Below, piece by piece: positions 10,182 through 20,699 of a stretch of 64,000 bases of DNA. The notes beneath the pieces were generated by a model. The model made no database searches. It was not told the DNA's origin and saw only the letters and a program-made list of their open reading frames with translations. The DNA comes from Lichina pygmaea. Lineage: Eukaryota; Ascomycota; Lichinomycetes; Lichinales; Lichinaceae. The number at the start of each line of letters is the position of its first letter. Position 1 is the stretch's first letter. The DNA is taken from assembly GCA_963422465.1 (NCBI GenBank), contig OY730175.1, forward strand, positions 62,001-126,000, written 5' to 3'. The position numbers and the translations under genes were made by a program.

Positions 10182-12416
10182 TTAACTGCTGCCTTGCCTC
10201 CAGGCCCGTAATGGGAGAGCCTGCAGCTTCAACGCCGCCGGCCAAATGAAGGCCCAGAAGGTGACGGCGCCGAGGAGGACACAGGCGACGTTGGTGATGT
10301 AGTAGCCATCGCGGTGCACATCGCATCTGCCGCCACCATCGGCACAGCGTTGCTTCTCGGCTTCTGCGACGCAAGAGAACGCTGCTGTGACCAGCGTGCC
10401 CTTCAAGCCATCCGGCCGGGTCGTTGGCGGCACGCAGGTGGCAGCCGAGAAGATGTCGACCAGTTTCAGGACGAAGAAGCGGGGAAACGTACCGCCAAAG
10501 TTGGAGACGCTATGGATCGTTTCGAGCATCAGCATGAGCGCTACTGCGCCGCGCCGCGCCAGGCGAGAGGCGTCCGCAAAGCGGGGCAGAGAGAGAAAGC
10601 TGATACGTACGTCGCGAGAAGGGTCATGTAGGTGCCTCCGATGGTCGGATCCGCGATCTTGGCGTGAAAGGCCGAGATGGCGACGAACTGAACGGTGCTC
10701 ATGAAGGTCGAGAAGATGTTCTCGAAGATGACAAGAAGCAGGTACCACGTCGTGACGCCCTCCTTGGGGAAGACCATCACGACCCCCTGTGCGAACACCG
10801 CCGCCGTCAGTCGGCCGATGAACGCCCAGCACCACAGGTGCATGGGCGGATACTTATAGGACCACTTCCCGGCGTAGTAGCCAAGAGCTATCTCGAACGG
10901 GAAGTCGATGAGCACCGTCAGAGCCAGGTCCTCCTGGCTGAAGCCTTTCTCGAGCAGCTTCAGGTTCGTGACGCCTTCGTTGGCCTGGAAGCCGATCTTC
11001 GCGATCAGGTGCAGCACGATGAAGGTCTGGATGTTCTTGAGCTGGAGGATCTTCCACATGAGCTGATACACCTCGGCGATGCCATCGCGAACCGTAGTCT
11101 TGTCCTCTCGCTTGAGAAGGCCGAGCCCGAGGGTGACAAAGAGGTAGGACCAGCCCCAGAAGGTCAGGTACCCGCCCAGGGTGATCAGCCCCTGTGGTTG
11201 GTCCGTGCTCCGGAACCAATGATTTGCAAAATCTTTGGAATTGAACGCCAGGAAGACGGTGTGGGATAGGAAGGAACCGGCCGTCAATCCCACCGTCTGC
11301 GCCGTCGATGCATACGACAGATGCCGAGGAGAGAGTAGAGTCAGAGCCCACCCTAGCGACGCCTGTCAGAATGTGCGCTTTGCTCTCTTTCTAGGCCGAA
11401 ATACGACGCGACGGGCCGTTTCCTTTCATCTTACCGTCAACGGCGATATCCTGGGTTGCGCACATGAATACCAAAAAAAACCACCAGCCGGTGAACGACC
11501 AGACACCCCGTCCTCCCTCGGCGCCGGCCTCCTCCATCATCTTCTCGGCTCGCCCTCCCAGCCAGATCATGCCCATACCAGAGAGCATCTGTATGGGCAA
11601 GATCCAGCTGCGCCGCCTTCCGATACGGCGGCTCCACATCGCATCGACGATGGGACTCCATAGCAGCTTCAGGGAGTAGGGATAAGCAGCCAGGGAGAAG
11701 ATGCCGATCTGCGAGTACGACAGATGCGACTTGAGGAGGAAGGGCACCGATCCACCAGCGAGACCTATAGGGATGCCCTGTAGGAAGTAAAGCAGCACCA
11801 GCAGCACGAAGTTGCGTCTTTCCTGCACCGGCAACTCCCAGAAACCGTGGCTCCGACGGTCGGGGGTCGGGGGAGGCTCGTCATCGAGACTGAAGCTCTC
11901 CCGCCCGATCAACCGCTCGGTCTGGGCTCCCAGGGTCGGGCTGTCGAGGCTGTCCGAGGACACATCTTTCCGGCGCAACTCGAGATGCGAGTCGCCGCCG
12001 GCTGGCATGTGGCCGTTCTGAATGCGAGGAGACGACGCCGTCGATCCCGGCCGGTCCGCCCGCTTCCGGTCTGCTTGGTGCTTTTGGCGACCCATCTCGT
12101 CTCCCGATAACAAGCCCTCTTGCGAGACGCGCTCGCCGAAGCTGTGGCGGTGTACGAACCGCGAAGCCGAATCTGGCTCGTCGTCTCTCAACGCCGGTGC
12201 CACGGCCGTATACGGAGGTGGCACGGGTGGCAATTGCTCAGATCCGCCCTCGGCGGGGACCGACACCGTCACCTCGTCCTGTCGAGGGTCGCAAGTGCCC
12301 GGCGGGTCCTGCTCGAGGGGCTGACTGCGCGACGGGTGTACAGAGCGCAGCGACGGCGATTCTGTTGACGAATCAAGCCGGAGCAGCTCTGGAAAGTCGC
12401 CGTCGGTGTTCGACAT
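10182..12416 (-). CDS. Acetyl-CoA transporter (SLC33A1/AT-1 family, PF13000)
   Basis: Proposed CDS complement(join(10182-10509, 10611-11352, 11435-12416)), 683 aa. The first 190 residues are a polar Ser/Pro/Arg-rich tail. The membrane part then starts with NFVLLVLLYFLQGIPIGLAGG and FLLKSHLSYSQIGIFSLAAYPYSLKLLWSPIVD, signatures of the family. ATQDIAVDG joins WALTLLSPRHLSYASTAQTVGL across intron 1 (82 nt, GTAAGA...CTAG; a nearer CAG would give the wrong phase). TYMTLLAT joins VSNFGGTFPRFFVLKLVD across intron 2 (101 nt, GTACGT...ATAG). The family moves acetyl-CoA into the ER/Golgi lumen for acetylation of proteins and glycans. About ten membrane segments are expected. The start ATG lies just downstream of GTAC clusters in its promoter. 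Confidence 0.92.
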
Positions 12417-13439
12417 GCAAACAGCATGTTATGAGTTCTGGGTTCTCGTGTCGGCGTGGTGGCCTTTTGACTGGCGACGGTCCTACGTACCGTGCAGTAT
12501 TACGTACATACGTACGGTACCAACGTATGTTGTACGGTACCGGTACCGTAGTTGGGTGGCCAGTCACGTGAGCCTAAAAGGTGACGCTGACATGGAGGAG
12601 TGATTGTGAAGACTTCTACCTCGTAGATTGTGAGGAACACACATCTTGAGAAGACTAGAGACTGCTCAGGGATCAATGAATTGTTCTTGACTCCTTGTAC
12701 TTGCGTAGTTCACCACGCTGAGGATCTTACTTGCAAGTGTCCGCACCATCTCATACATACCGGTACGTACGGGAGGTACATTGATTCTCCTCTTGTCTAC
12801 CCCGTACGTAACGTACATACGTACTGTATGTACGTACTCCCGTAGCCGTGATAGTGTTGTCATGGTGTCCACGGTGTTTTTCTGTGTCCTCGTTGTCTTA
12901 CTGGCGGAATGTGGAGGACTTCTGTCTTTCATGATAGGAAATCCTAATCCTATTGGCAAAAGCTTGCCGGCATCGGCAAGACCATCGTCATTTGCGGAAG
13001 GAGAACATCCAGCCTTGTTAGTTGTGAAGTCGGCGGCGGACACGCTATTGCCTGTGGGAGAGATTTGTCAAGGAGAAACAAGGCTCAGCTGAGGAAGAGT
13101 ATGAGCAGATCTCAGCCGAGGATCAGGAACTACCGTCATTCGCCATGGTGAAAAGTTTGCCTGCACTGGCAGGGGTGGTGTCGTTGTCAGTGGAGAACCC
13201 GCTGTTGTCTGCGGAGGAGAATTAGTCCAATTCAGTCAAGGAATATCCTCAGCCCAGGAAGAGATACTAGCCATGCCAGCTTCAATTGAGAAGAAATTTC
13301 CACATTCTCTGCGGCGAAAAATCCGTCCACACTGGCAGTAAGGCTGCTGTGGATTGTGGAGGAGGAATAGTAATGTATTGAGATCCTACACCATTCTAAA
13401 ACTAGCTAGGCTAGATTATGCTGGGAATACTATGAAAGT
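12417..13439. other. Intergenic with transporter promoter and GTAC clusters
   Basis: No convincing gene. 12484-12550 and 12755-12845 are dense in GTAC palindromes. From 12850 to 13400 there is a diffuse stretch with loosely repeated words (TTGCCGGCATCGGCA, TTGCCTGCACTGGCA) that may be an old degenerate repeat. I cannot assign it. Confidence 0.45.
12484..12845. repeat. GTAC clusters with 18-bp perfect palindrome
   Basis: 12533-12550 is the perfect palindrome TACGGTACCGGTACCGTA. 12801-12838 reads CCCGTACGTAACGTACATAC followed by GTACTGTATGTACGTACT, nearly self-complementary. Both lie upstream of the acetyl-CoA transporter, within 70 and 430 bp of its ATG. Confidence 0.85.
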
Positions 13440-13865
13440 GGTAAGGAAACCTTTTGGCCCAGGTGGCTAGCCACCTGCCCACAGGATAAAAACCTCCTCT
13501 GCGGCCCCTGGGCGGGCGCCATCCTGCCGAGAGACTATAGAACAAAGAAAGTGGCTGCTTGGCAGTCAAGCAGGGGGGGGGAGCTGGTCCCGGGCCCAGG
13601 AGAACTGGGAGAGAAGGCCTAGACGTAAGAACCACGGGGCCAGGGCAGCTGCTGCCCGGTGGTTAGAGGTAAGCTGCTGGGACTTAGTTGTCGAGGTTAG
13701 CTGTCGGAGCACCCGTCGCTCGCCGGCGAACCGCTGGCACTGGAGGACCACGTGTTTGGCTGTCTCCCACTGCCACCCACATGGGCACGCCGGGAGGAGG
13801 AATAGTTGATACGGATAGTTTGTCCCTTTCAGCAGATTTATCATGAAGGCAAGAACCACTTGAAG
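13440..13865 (-). mobile_element. 3' fragment of a second LINE family
   Basis: The minus strand encodes a LINE ORF2 C-terminus: CPCGWQWETAKHVVLQCQRFAGERRVL at about 13700-13790, the CxC...H...C tail found in Tad-type elements. A GC-rich 3' UTR lies to the left. The sequence is unrelated at the base level to the LINE at 1-2578. It is 5'-truncated at about 13865, where Gypsy sequence begins. Confidence 0.7.
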
Positions 13866-14270
13866 ACGGATCTCAAGATGGACAACATGGTCTGGATATC
13901 AACAAGAAATATTCGAAGACAGCGGCCCCACAAGAAGCTGGAGTATTGTCACACCAGCCTGTTCAAGGTGATCGATCAGTTTAAGAAACAGGTCTACTGC
14001 CTAGAGTTGCTGTACAACTACTGGATCCATCTGATTTTCCATGTCTTTTTGCAGGAGCGATGCCAGGGACAGCTGGGAAAAATACTAGATCACCCACCAC
14101 CGACTTAAGTGGGAGGTTGAGAAGATTGTGAATTTGAAGGAAAGAGGCAAGCTCAAGTACCGGACTCAGTGGAAAGGCGACGAGCTCACTTACCACACCT
14201 TGGAGCCTGAGGAGAATATCAGGAAATGCGAGGCGCTAGATACTTACAGTACTTCCAGCAGTACCCGGGA
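13866..14270 (+). mobile_element. Gypsy chromovirus scrap, integrase C-end and chromodomain (fossil)
   Basis: The plus strand encodes a stretch like the end of chromovirus integrase (DNMVWISTRNIRRQRPHKKL) followed by a degraded chromodomain region. It is a different family from the chromoviruses at 19587-32545. It is broken and old; no LTR was found beside it. Confidence 0.65.
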
Positions 14271-15883
14271 AGGTGAGGAGGGCTGAAATTCTACAAACAT
14301 AATACCGGTAACTGGCATCGCCGCGAGGCAGTGGAGACTCGTTGCTTATTCCTCACCAATTTTCCTATTGCGCTTTTCACAAGTTTTAATAAGATCAACA
14401 TACAGGACATAGTCACGATAGCGTAGAAGGCTGGGAGAGTACTCAAGGAAGCTAGTGTTCGACTAGGAACGCTGTCCAGAGCAGCGGGGAAGAAGAAGAT
14501 AGGTGTCACAACTGATAGATTGATTAGGGAGAACTAGCTAATCATCTACGGTATATGTAGACACGAAGCTGATGTCTGCCTCAGAGCTGGCAGAAGGCTC
14601 TAGAAGGCACGAGGCGGATCCATGGCGGGTCCGTGCAGGAGTCCGCGGCACCATGCAGGATCATCGGTGGCACTATGCGGCAGCAGCAGGATCAACGTCA
14701 AACAGCTAGCAAGGAGATAGCATTCAGTAAAGATAGGTGTGAGTGTGACATGAAATATTTCTCACAAGATCCAACTGAGCTATGTTCAGATCAGTAAAGA
14801 TAGGCTGCACACAAGTTGATCTCTGCTGTAGTGAAAGAAGCTGTGAACCGGCGCCTGGCCGGGGAATGAGTGTCTTGATTGATCTCTAAAATCTAGGAGC
14901 GACGACCAAGAAGGAGAAAACTCTGCACACCGTCACGTGCAGACAAACAATTTAGCTGTCACTCAGGGGGAGGCTGATCTCTGAACCCCTGCAAATCCTC
15001 GGGCTATCGACTCCCTGTCGAGTCCCTGGTTGACACCAATATACAGTGAGAATTCTCTTCTCTCACGTGAACTTGGCTCTAGCAGCGAGCGAGGACTGGT
15101 CTTCTCGCTCCCCCGGCTGACAGAAGCTTGTGAGATTGGGAAATGTTCAGCTTTTTAATTTTATTTTTTCGAGATCTTCGAGCGCACGAAGATGAAGAGT
15201 GTAGTGTGGATCAGAATAGTCAGAATTGGGAGAGCCGAAACTAGGAACACAAGACGAGTTGAGGCCAGACAAGAATAGGATCTGTCGACTATCTGACTAT
15301 TGTCTCAGTTTCGATTTGAGTATTTCGTGGCTATGACGCCAGCGTTGCCACCGCCGCCATTGCCAACATCTCGGAAGGTTAGATTCAAAAGATGTGAGCG
15401 GGCTTGTCAGATTAGGTACGTAATACTTAGACAGAGACAGATTTACACCAGCACAGATGACACCTTGTGTATTACAATTACAATTGTCTCCGTGCGCGCT
15501 GTCCTGGCTGAGCAGTAATACACTGTATATAGCCTGCCCAGAACCTGTTTACTACCACAGAGGGATTGTTGATGGAGGGAGGTTCCCCTGGACATCTTGT
15601 ACGTCAAATATGTTCTCTGTGACCATGAGCTGCATATACACCGTGAAGACTGCGAAAACTGTGAGGCTGATGATTTTAAGCATGGTCATTTCGGTCACTA
15701 TGGCATGATAGGGATATCGAAACAAAGAGACGTCCAGTTCTACGGATTATGTGAGATACTCTTGGCAGCAGCAAGCTTGTTGCTTTTTAATAGCTTGAGA
15801 ATCGCCGAGCAAAGACCTAGTGCCCACGTAGCTTTAGTCAAGAGAAATCTGTCCTCTGAGCTGAACGACAATCCTCCGTATGT
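14271..15883. other. Gene-poor interval with one possible gene relic
   Basis: Most of this 1.6 kb shows nothing certain. Near 15300-15420 an ATG at 15332 opens a short frame (MTPALPPPPLPTSRK). At about 15590-15710 a frame reads YVKYVLCDHELHIHREDCENCEADDFKHGH, a His/Cys-rich segment that looks protein-like but is not a family I can name. A GTACGT donor at 15416 and an AG near 15515 could link the two. It may be a relic or a small hypothetical gene. Confidence 0.3.
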
Positions 15884-16879
15884 TCATGTATTGATTCCCT
15901 CCACTAGGTTTGATAGCTCGTCCAAGGTTGGGCGTTCTTGAGGATTAGTACGCATACATGCTTCGACAACGGTGTCAAATGGTGGAGGAACAGGCCACTC
16001 AACCTGGCACGTGATTGGCGCATTGGCGTAGATAAAGCCCTTGATGCAATTTCCGAGGTCGTAGATGTCTGATTTCTCCGTCCAGCCAGCTTCCAAGTCC
16101 CGGTTGTGGGTTAACTCTGGTGCCCAACGCAACCCCCAGCGGCTCTCGAGGTCGCACACTACCAGGTGCTGGCCATCGGCCGAGAAGAGGAGATTCTCGA
16201 TGCGGAGGTCGCGATGAACGATGCCAAGTGAGTGAAGACATTTCAGCGCGGCGATAATCTGCAGGATCCAGCTTTTGTAGGTGGCAGCGGAGCTGTACTG
16301 CCCCAAGATGCGGCGTGACTCAAGCTTTTCAAAGACTAGCTCCCCGTCGGAAGAATTTCCTAGGAGCTGGACGACGTGGGCCGAAGCCGGCTTTCCCGGA
16401 CAGCTGCCACTCTGGCACTTCAGCAGGTTGCGGATCTCGCCTCTGTATTTCCCTTTCTTGAGAAAGTGCTTCGACCGGTCGATCTCTATGAGTGGTAGCC
16501 GTGCGAGCTCCGCACTCGTGTCTTCAGAATCATCCTCGTTTTCGGGTGCAGTTGAGCAATTCTCGATGGCGTGAATCTCGTCCCCGTTGATCTCGATATG
16601 GCCTTCAAAAGGCGGCAGATTTTGACGTAGACGGAGGATGTCGCCGGAGAGTTTGCCAGGGACATCGACGATACGAACACATTCGCCGGTCTCGGTCCCA
16701 TCTTCGAACCAGTACATCTCAACGTCGCGCCGGTCCACTCGCCCGCTGTTGATGTTAATCGGCACCCTCCCTTTTGGAGGAAAGAGATTCGTGTTGTCTC
16801 GCATCTTCTGGTACTCAGCTCGAAATTTATGCACCACCTTGGAGAAAGTATCGTTCGATGATACCTGAACTGGCTCCAT
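15884..16879 (-). CDS. Protein-kinase-like protein, fungal type
   Basis: Single-exon CDS of 331 aa starting MEPVQVSS. The C-terminal half is a protein kinase lobe: IVHRDLRIENLLF (catalytic loop with Asp and Asn, but Arg where Lys is usual), then VVCDLESRWG in place of DFG, WAPEL in the APE position, and KSDIYDLGNCIKGF as the DxxxxG helix. The N-terminal half is not a standard kinase N-lobe; no glycine loop or clear VAIK lysine is seen. It may be an atypical kinase or pseudokinase. Such orphan kinases are common in Pezizomycotina; substrates are unknown. It sits between transposon scraps and the gag-only LTR element, 305 bp from the latter. The reading frame is intact, which argues for function. 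Confidence 0.75.
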   Translation of the reverse strand: MEPVQVSSNDTFSKVVHKFRAEYQKMRDNTNLFPPKGRVPININSGRVDRRDVEMYWFEDGTETGECVRIVDVPGKLSGDILRLRQNLPPFEGHIEINGDEIHAIENCSTAPENEDDSEDTSAELARLPLIEIDRSKHFLKKGKYRGEIRNLLKCQSGSCPGKPASAHVVQLLGNSSDGELVFEKLESRRILGQYSSAATYKSWILQIIAALKCLHSLGIVHRDLRIENLLFSADGQHLVVCDLESRWGLRWAPELTHNRDLEAGWTEKSDIYDLGNCIKGFIYANAPITCQVEWPVPPPFDTVVEACMRTNPQERPTLDELSNLVEGINT

Positions 16880-17184
16880 GGCTGTCGCACACGCTACAGC
16901 TGGTCAACGTGATACTCAAAGTGCAGGAAGCTTGATCTTGTCACGGACTGCAGGATGATTACCTCGAGGCAATAGTCGATCGGGTGAGTATGACGTAGTT
17001 GCAACAGTGGGAAGTGGTCGGTAGGTTTGTATGAGAGTTGGGATTCGGCTACCGGGTACTAGTTGGGGTTTGAGTACGAGGGCTCTCGCAGTAATTAACT
17101 TGTGCAAACTACTGGCTTGCAGAGGTTTTAGGGGCAATCACCCTCTGCTGGAGCTACAAGGCAATGGCCTGCTCTGAACGGGGA
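16880..17184. promoter_or_regulatory. Upstream region of the kinase-like gene
   Basis: A 305-bp interval between the ATG of the kinase-like gene and the LTR element. It is the presumed promoter; no clear TATA box was identified. Confidence 0.35.
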
Positions 17185-17349
17185 TGTTGGAGCTGGGAGG
17201 CAGGGAAGAGCCGTTGTCAATTTCTTTAGGGAAAAAGCACTCGCTATATACACGAATTCAACCCCTGCTCAGTTCCCTATTCAGCCTCTATTCTGCAGCC
17301 CGCCGTGTCCTTCCCGAGATTGGACCTTGGCAGTGTTGCAATCCTAACA
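17185..17349 (-). repeat. 3' LTR of gag-only element
   Basis: 165 bp, no difference from the partner at 18467-18631 when read side by side. Confidence 0.95.
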
Positions 17350-17374
17350 CCCCCCCTCAACACTGGCAGGGTTG

Positions 17375-18262
17375 TCAGAATACCAAATCCGACGATGATG
17401 AAGTGACTGCTAGATGGGCTGTGTGCTTCCGCTGCTGTCTCTTCTTTTCCCCTTTCTTCTTGCTCCGATGGTCCGTTTCGTCCTTCGAATCTGAGTCCGA
17501 GGCCAAGTCGTCGTTCGGTCGAAGTTCCGGGTGTTTCGTCCAGCAGTTCTTGCTCCGGTGCCCTATCTTCCGACAGTGTCCACATCGTCCTTTTCCTTTT
17601 GCTGAGTCTGTAGCTCGTAGAGCCCGCTCTAGCTCCTGTTCTTCCGACCCCATCCGCCAACTTTCATCAATGATGTTGGCAACCAGCTTATCAAAGCTGA
17701 TTGTTTCGTCCGTACGGTAAACCTGGGTCGTGAAGGAGACGAAAGCCTTGTAGCTCCCATCCAATCCTTGCAGTAGTGCCGTGGCCAAGATCTCATCGTG
17801 GACCTCAAAGCCTGCGTCCTTCAACTGCTCCGCTATTGACCGTATCTCCTCCGTGTACTCAATCGCCGACTTGTAGCCCCGTAGCTCGGCCTTGAACAGC
17901 CGCTGCCACAGCCAGTGGCGAGTCGAGAAACCAGTTTGGCCGTACAGGTCGTGTAGCTTCTTCCAAAGTTGGACTGGATCACGGATGCCTCGTACATTCC
18001 TGCCGACGCTGTCGCTGAGGTAGAGAAAGATTGTGGCTGTTGCTCGTTCAGCCTCCTCATCAAATGCCAGCTGGGTGTCCGTTGGCTCGTCCGAGTCCTC
18101 CTTTTCTTTTCCTTTCGCCTTAGGCCTCGTCTTCTTCTCTGAGACGACTGCCCAGAGGCGCTCCCGGATCAACAGCATCTCCATCTTCGTCTTCCATGTG
18201 TCGTAGTTGTACGCCGTGAGCTGGTCAATCCTGACCGACAGCTTGCTGGTGGACGCCGACAT
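17375..18262 (-). CDS. Gag protein of the gag-only element
   Basis: A 295-aa ORF beginning MSASTSKLSVRIDQL with a Copia gag (UBN2-like) domain over about residues 1-215 (NYDTWKTKMEMLL, LWKKLHDLYG, LLQGLDGSYKAFV). A single zinc knuckle CGHCRKIGHRSKNC follows near residue 230, then an Asp/Ser/Lys-rich tail. The ORF is uninterrupted and fills most of the internal region, stopping shortly before the polypurine tract. No protease motif follows. Confidence 0.9.
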   Translation of the reverse strand: MSASTSKLSVRIDQLTAYNYDTWKTKMEMLLIRERLWAVVSEKKTRPKAKGKEKEDSDEPTDTQLAFDEEAERATATIFLYLSDSVGRNVRGIRDPVQLWKKLHDLYGQTGFSTRHWLWQRLFKAELRGYKSAIEYTEEIRSIAEQLKDAGFEVHDEILATALLQGLDGSYKAFVSFTTQVYRTDETISFDKLVANIIDESWRMGSEEQELERALRATDSAKGKGRCGHCRKIGHRSKNCWTKHPELRPNDDLASDSDSKDETDHRSKKKGEKKRQQRKHTAHLAVTSSSSDLVF

Positions 18263-18466
18263 CGCGGTGATCGCAGGTGGGATTGCTCGTTGACCGACTG
18301 ACTGCTTCTCGCTGCAGAAACCGACTTAGCTTCTCGTAGCTAGTGAACGACTCAGACTTCTCGTAGCTGGTGAACGACTCAGACTTCTCGTAGCTGGCAG
18401 ACGACCTGGCTTATCGCAGCTGGTAGGCGGACGGCTTCAACTTGCGCAGATTCCGGGCTCATAACC

Positions 18467-18631
18467 TGTTGGAGCTGGGAGGCAGGGAAGAGCCGTTGTC
18501 AATTTCTTTAGGGAAAAAGCACTCGCTATATACACGAATTCAACCCCTGCTCAGTTCCCTATTCAGCCTCTATTCTGCAGCCCGCCGTGTCCTTCCCGAG
18601 ATTGGACCTTGGCAGTGTTGCAATCCTAACA
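18467..18631 (-). repeat. 5' LTR of gag-only element
   Basis: 165 bp. The primer site GGTTATGAGCCCG is directly adjacent on the minus strand. Confidence 0.95.
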
Positions 18632-18704
18632 GGGGAGAAGATGGGGATCATTGACGCCCTCTCGGACCCGAGAGCTATATGGCCCCTATCCAGCTGACTA
18701 ATAC

Positions 18705-19300
18705 TACGGTACCGTACCCGATCACGTGACGCTCGATATCAGTCAACGCTCACTTAACCCACCGAGGACCCCCTCGACAATTTTGGAAATAACTCGACAA
18801 CCAGCAGTCAGAATCATCTCAAATTTGGATATGAGATAGAGCAGTATATATAGAAAAGATATTGAGCAGCGGAATTCTAGTATACGGAGTATGATAGCTT
18901 CTTTGTGACATGATAATGTAAATACATGTTCAGGACCTTGTCATCTTCCCACCCCTTGTTGCTGTCACCAACGTTGGGAGAAGCCTCTTTGGCTGGTGGG
19001 AAAGATTCTTTCATAGACCTTTCAGCCTTCTGAACTTGTCTTTCTCCTTCTAATCACTTCTTGACTTCTCTATTAGCTATCTTTTTTACTTACTTTTCTG
19101 TCTTCTTTTCTTGCACTTGTTACTACGCCCTTTTTCCTACCATCAAAGCCTATTGATAAGAAACACAACTGGCTAAGTCTATAACTTATATAAAAGCTTT
19201 TTCCAAGCTTGTATCATTCTCTTTAGTCTTATTCGTGAATAATAGACTAAATTTTGTTGATTTTTCAAACACTATTGCTATGGGGCATGCCTAGTGTGAC
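18705..19300 (-). mobile_element. pogo/Fot1-like remnant, inverted
   Basis: The outer end at 18705-18790, read on the minus strand, matches the TIR region of the copies at 6335-6396 and 33355-33423 (GTCGAGGGGGT, GAGCGTCACGTGATCG). Inward lies a degraded copy of the Lys/Glu-rich transposase tail (a GAATCTTTCCCACCAGCCAAAG segment, corresponding to 6105-6125 of copy 1). The outermost bases are the 12-bp palindrome TACGGTACCGTA (18705-18716). It is highly degraded and AT-shifted. Confidence 0.7.
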
Positions 19301-19586
19301 GTGCACATACCTCTTCACCCAAGAGATTGTCAGAGACCACCTGCCACCCGCCACCTGCCACCTTGGACAGGCCGGGCCAGGAAGGCACCATATTTAGTAG
19401 ATGGATAGCTTGGCTTGAGAGATCTCAAGCTGATCAATCAATCAACTTCTTGATGTTAGTTTTTTTATCCCTTTAACAGAAAAATACTTCCAGGAACTTG
19501 GAGAAGAAGAAGTGACAAGGAAAATAACTTATTCTACTTGAAGGATATGATGTCAGTTACAAGTTTTTGCTCTGATAGTATTCACC
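19301..19586. other. Left flank of chromovirus 2, unassigned
   Basis: Holds a short CCACCTGCCACC repeat (about 19340-19365) and AT-rich DNA. Contiguous target sequence continues right of 32550. No gene is seen. Confidence 0.4.
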
Positions 19587-20122
19587 TGTTGCGGTCTGTA
19601 CCGTGCTGTCCTAACTGAGTATAGGATAAGGGTGAGATGCGGAAGGTGGGTTGGTTCTCGCAGGAGAGGAGTGTCAAGGAGCGCAAAGGGGTTTAGTGGA
19701 ATGTGGTGGTGGTGACACCTGATCAATGGCTTTGTACAAAGGATTGTATTGAAGTAGATCTAGTTGTCTGGATCACAACATAAGTTGAAGACAATCATTC
19801 CATAGGGGAACTATCACCGGACTATATAGTGAGTGATCGGTGAGCAGAGTGAGCTCTGCTCACTTTACTCACTTTTCATGCACACTGCGGCAAGCTGGGT
19901 GAGCTCTGCTCACTTTGCTCACTCACGCATATGCATCCTGCGGTAAGCTGGGTGAGCTCTGCTCACTTTGCTCACGTATATGCATCCTGTGGCGAGCAAC
20001 CCCTGGTCTGTCTCGCCGGTCACGTGACTACTTCCTGTGTTATGCCACTTGGTACTTCCGTCCAGTATCCTGTCTGCTGCTTTCTGTGAGTATAAGAGCT
20101 GTGTTCCTCCTGGGTTGTAACA
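19587..20122 (-). repeat. 3' LTR of chromovirus 2, variant II (536 bp)
   Basis: TGTTG...TAACA ends. The left 250 bp match variant I LTRs, but the U3 half is different: about three imperfect units of GTGAGCTCTGCTCACTTTGCTCAC type (about 19840-19995) replace the GTCAAGACTGG units. Confidence 0.9.
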
Positions 20123-20149
20123 CTATCCTCCTCTCCATCTTTCATCATC

Positions 20150-20660
20150 CTGATGAAACTTGGTCATATCTCTGAAGTCACGTGTGACTGTTAGCCAAAC
20201 TCAGCTTGCTACTCAAATCCACGATCAGGATTTTGTTTCACGTACACCCTGCGACTTTTGTGTCCTTTGTGGTCGTCTGTGTTTCCAAATGCTGGGAGGA
20301 GACAATAAGTTGAAATGTGCTACGTGCACTCAGTGCGGAAGGTCTTGTGTCTCTGTGTCCTGGGAGACTCTGAACATGTCCTGGGATAACCTTCGTGAGG
20401 ATGTGGCCGCTGAAGAGGCAACGCGTGACACACTTTTTAAACAACTTGTGGTGGTGCAGGTTTATCTGTCTCAGAAGTGAAAGGTGTTGGAGAGCGCTGA
20501 GGTCTGTGCGAAGCAGAAGCTTCAGTGTCTGGTGAAAGAGATAGAGTCAGATGGCAAGGATTTGACTTGATCAGTCATCAATACGTCTGTGCTGCAGGCC
20601 AAGCTGTTCAGTCCTGCTCCTGCCGAAACTGTCGCAGAAGAAGCTGGCAGTTCTTGAGGT
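20150..20660 (+). pseudogene. Antisense accessory ORF of chromovirus 2 (fossil)
   Basis: An ORF on the strand opposite to gag-pol, between the end of pol and the 3' LTR. It shows a Cys cluster (CDFCVL, then CF about six residues on, LKCATCT and SCVSVSWETLN about 15-30 residues later) resembling a zinc-binding module. A Glu/Lys/Leu-rich stretch with coiled-coil character follows. A homologous ORF sits at the same place in chromovirus 3. I recall similar repeated hypothetical proteins in other Pezizomycotina, but cannot check. The function is unknown. Confidence 0.7.
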
Positions 20661-20699
20661 TCTTGAGTGGTTCCCAGGTATTTTCCGAGTCTGGGTATC

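Larger units (their letters stand above)
17185..18631 (-). mobile_element. Gag-only LTR retrotransposon (TR-GAG type, Copia-like), looks whole
   Basis: Two 165-bp LTRs (17185-17349 and 18467-18631) that look identical base for base, flanked by the 5-bp duplication GGGGA (17180-17184 and 18632-18636). Ends are TGTTGGAG...CCTAACA. On the minus strand, directly inside the 5' LTR, lies GGTTATGAGCCCG (18454-18466), which matches the anticodon-arm half-tRNA primer site (initiator Met) of Copia-type elements. A GAGGGGGG polypurine tract (about 17350-17358) abuts the 3' LTR. The only ORF is gag. Reverse transcriptase, protease and integrase are absent, so it would need help in trans. Identical LTRs indicate a very recent insertion. 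Confidence 0.92.

Noticed and set aside
14930-15110. Possible Copia LTR start after a CACTCAGGGGGAG polypurine-like tract
   Set aside because: No TG...CA ends, partner LTR or target duplication could be found.
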